Positions 5,177 through 5,379 of a stretch of 5,379 nucleotides of DNA are shown in pieces. The stretch comes from Mycoplasmatota bacterium (GTDB taxonomy: Bacteria > Bacillota_I > Bacilli_A > Izemoplasmatales > Izemoplasmataceae). Positions within the stretch are counted from its first letter, which is position 1; each line of letters opens with the position of its first letter. The notes below the pieces were generated by a model that was given only the letters and a program-made list of their open reading frames with translations, was not told the origin of the DNA and did not search any database. Location of the stretch: contig JAFLJX010000095.1 in assembly GCA_022712785.1 (NCBI GenBank), positions 1 to 5,379 on the forward strand. Reading direction: 5' to 3'. The translations under genes and the position numbers were made by a program.

Positions 5177-5379
5177 ATGGCTGTTAATTATGAAAAATTA
5201 ATTAAAGACCTAGTGATGCCGTTAGTAATGAACCCAGAAGATTTAATGGTTAAGAAATTTTCAGAAGAGGGTAATGTACTTACTATTCAAATATTTGTAC
5301 ACCAAGATGATCTTGGAAGAGTTATTGGTAAAAATGGACGAATCGCAAATGCGATTAGAACTATAGCTTATGCAAGTGC
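5177..5379 (+). CDS. khpA: KH-domain RNA-binding protein KhpA (YlqC), 3' end outside window
   Basis: KhpA is a small single-KH-domain RNA-binding protein. In Streptococcus pneumoniae it pairs with KhpB (EloR/Jag) and affects cell elongation and division, and it binds many RNAs. The first 67 residues are present and the frame is open to the window edge; the family is usually about 75-90 residues. The opening NYEKLIKDLVMPLVMNPEDL and the LTIQIFV-QDDLGRVIGKNGR core match the family. The KH GxxG loop is GKNG (residues 51-54), followed by the helix IANAIRTIAYAS. ATG at 5177 is the only in-frame start after the rpsP stop, nine bases away. Its ribosome binding site is weak (TAGGCGAT), so translation may depend on ribosomes arriving from rpsP. 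Confidence 0.95.
   Translation, partial: MAVNYEKLIKDLVMPLVMNPEDLMVKKFSEEGNVLTIQIFVHQDDLGRVIGKNGRIANAIRTIAYAS

Overview
The window is AT-rich (roughly 30% G+C by eye) and reads as a low-GC member of the Bacillota/Mycoplasmatota. UPF0223 (YktA-like), YlbF, YlbG and the rpsP-khpA pair are Bacillota-type markers. Every tryptophan I checked is TGG and no gene is interrupted by TGA, so the sequence fits the standard code (Acholeplasma/Izemoplasma/Erysipelotrichia-like) rather than the Mycoplasma code. The exact taxon cannot be fixed from this window.

Layout, left to right. (1) Plus strand 1-598: the C-terminal part of a 6-phosphofructokinase and a tightly coupled UPF0223 gene, closed by a hairpin terminator at 593-614. 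(2) Plus strand 618-1363: a sigma-A-type promoter and an RsuA-type pseudouridine synthase. (3) Minus strand 4026-1388: a three-gene operon of an exported thioredoxin-fold/CcdA-type membrane thiol-redox protein, a 97-residue acidic protein I do not recognise, and a class I cysteine desulfurase. It is driven by a perfect consensus promoter (TTGACA, 17 nt, TATAAT) at 4099-4071. Groups 2 and 3 converge on one compact bidirectional terminator at 1364-1390. (4) Plus strand 4205-5379: ylbF, ylbG, rpsP and the 5' part of khpA, closely packed and co-directional.

Functionally, the minus-strand operon joins sulfur mobilisation from cysteine with transmembrane thiol reduction. The right-hand group joins an RNase Y-associated factor (YlbF), a conserved small protein (YlbG), ribosomal protein S16 and a KH-domain RNA binder, which is a translation/RNA-metabolism neighbourhood. 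Most of the window is ordinary core-genome content. I see no mobile elements, CRISPR arrays, tRNAs or rRNAs. The least explained item is the small acidic single-cysteine protein translated between the membrane redox protein and the desulfurase.
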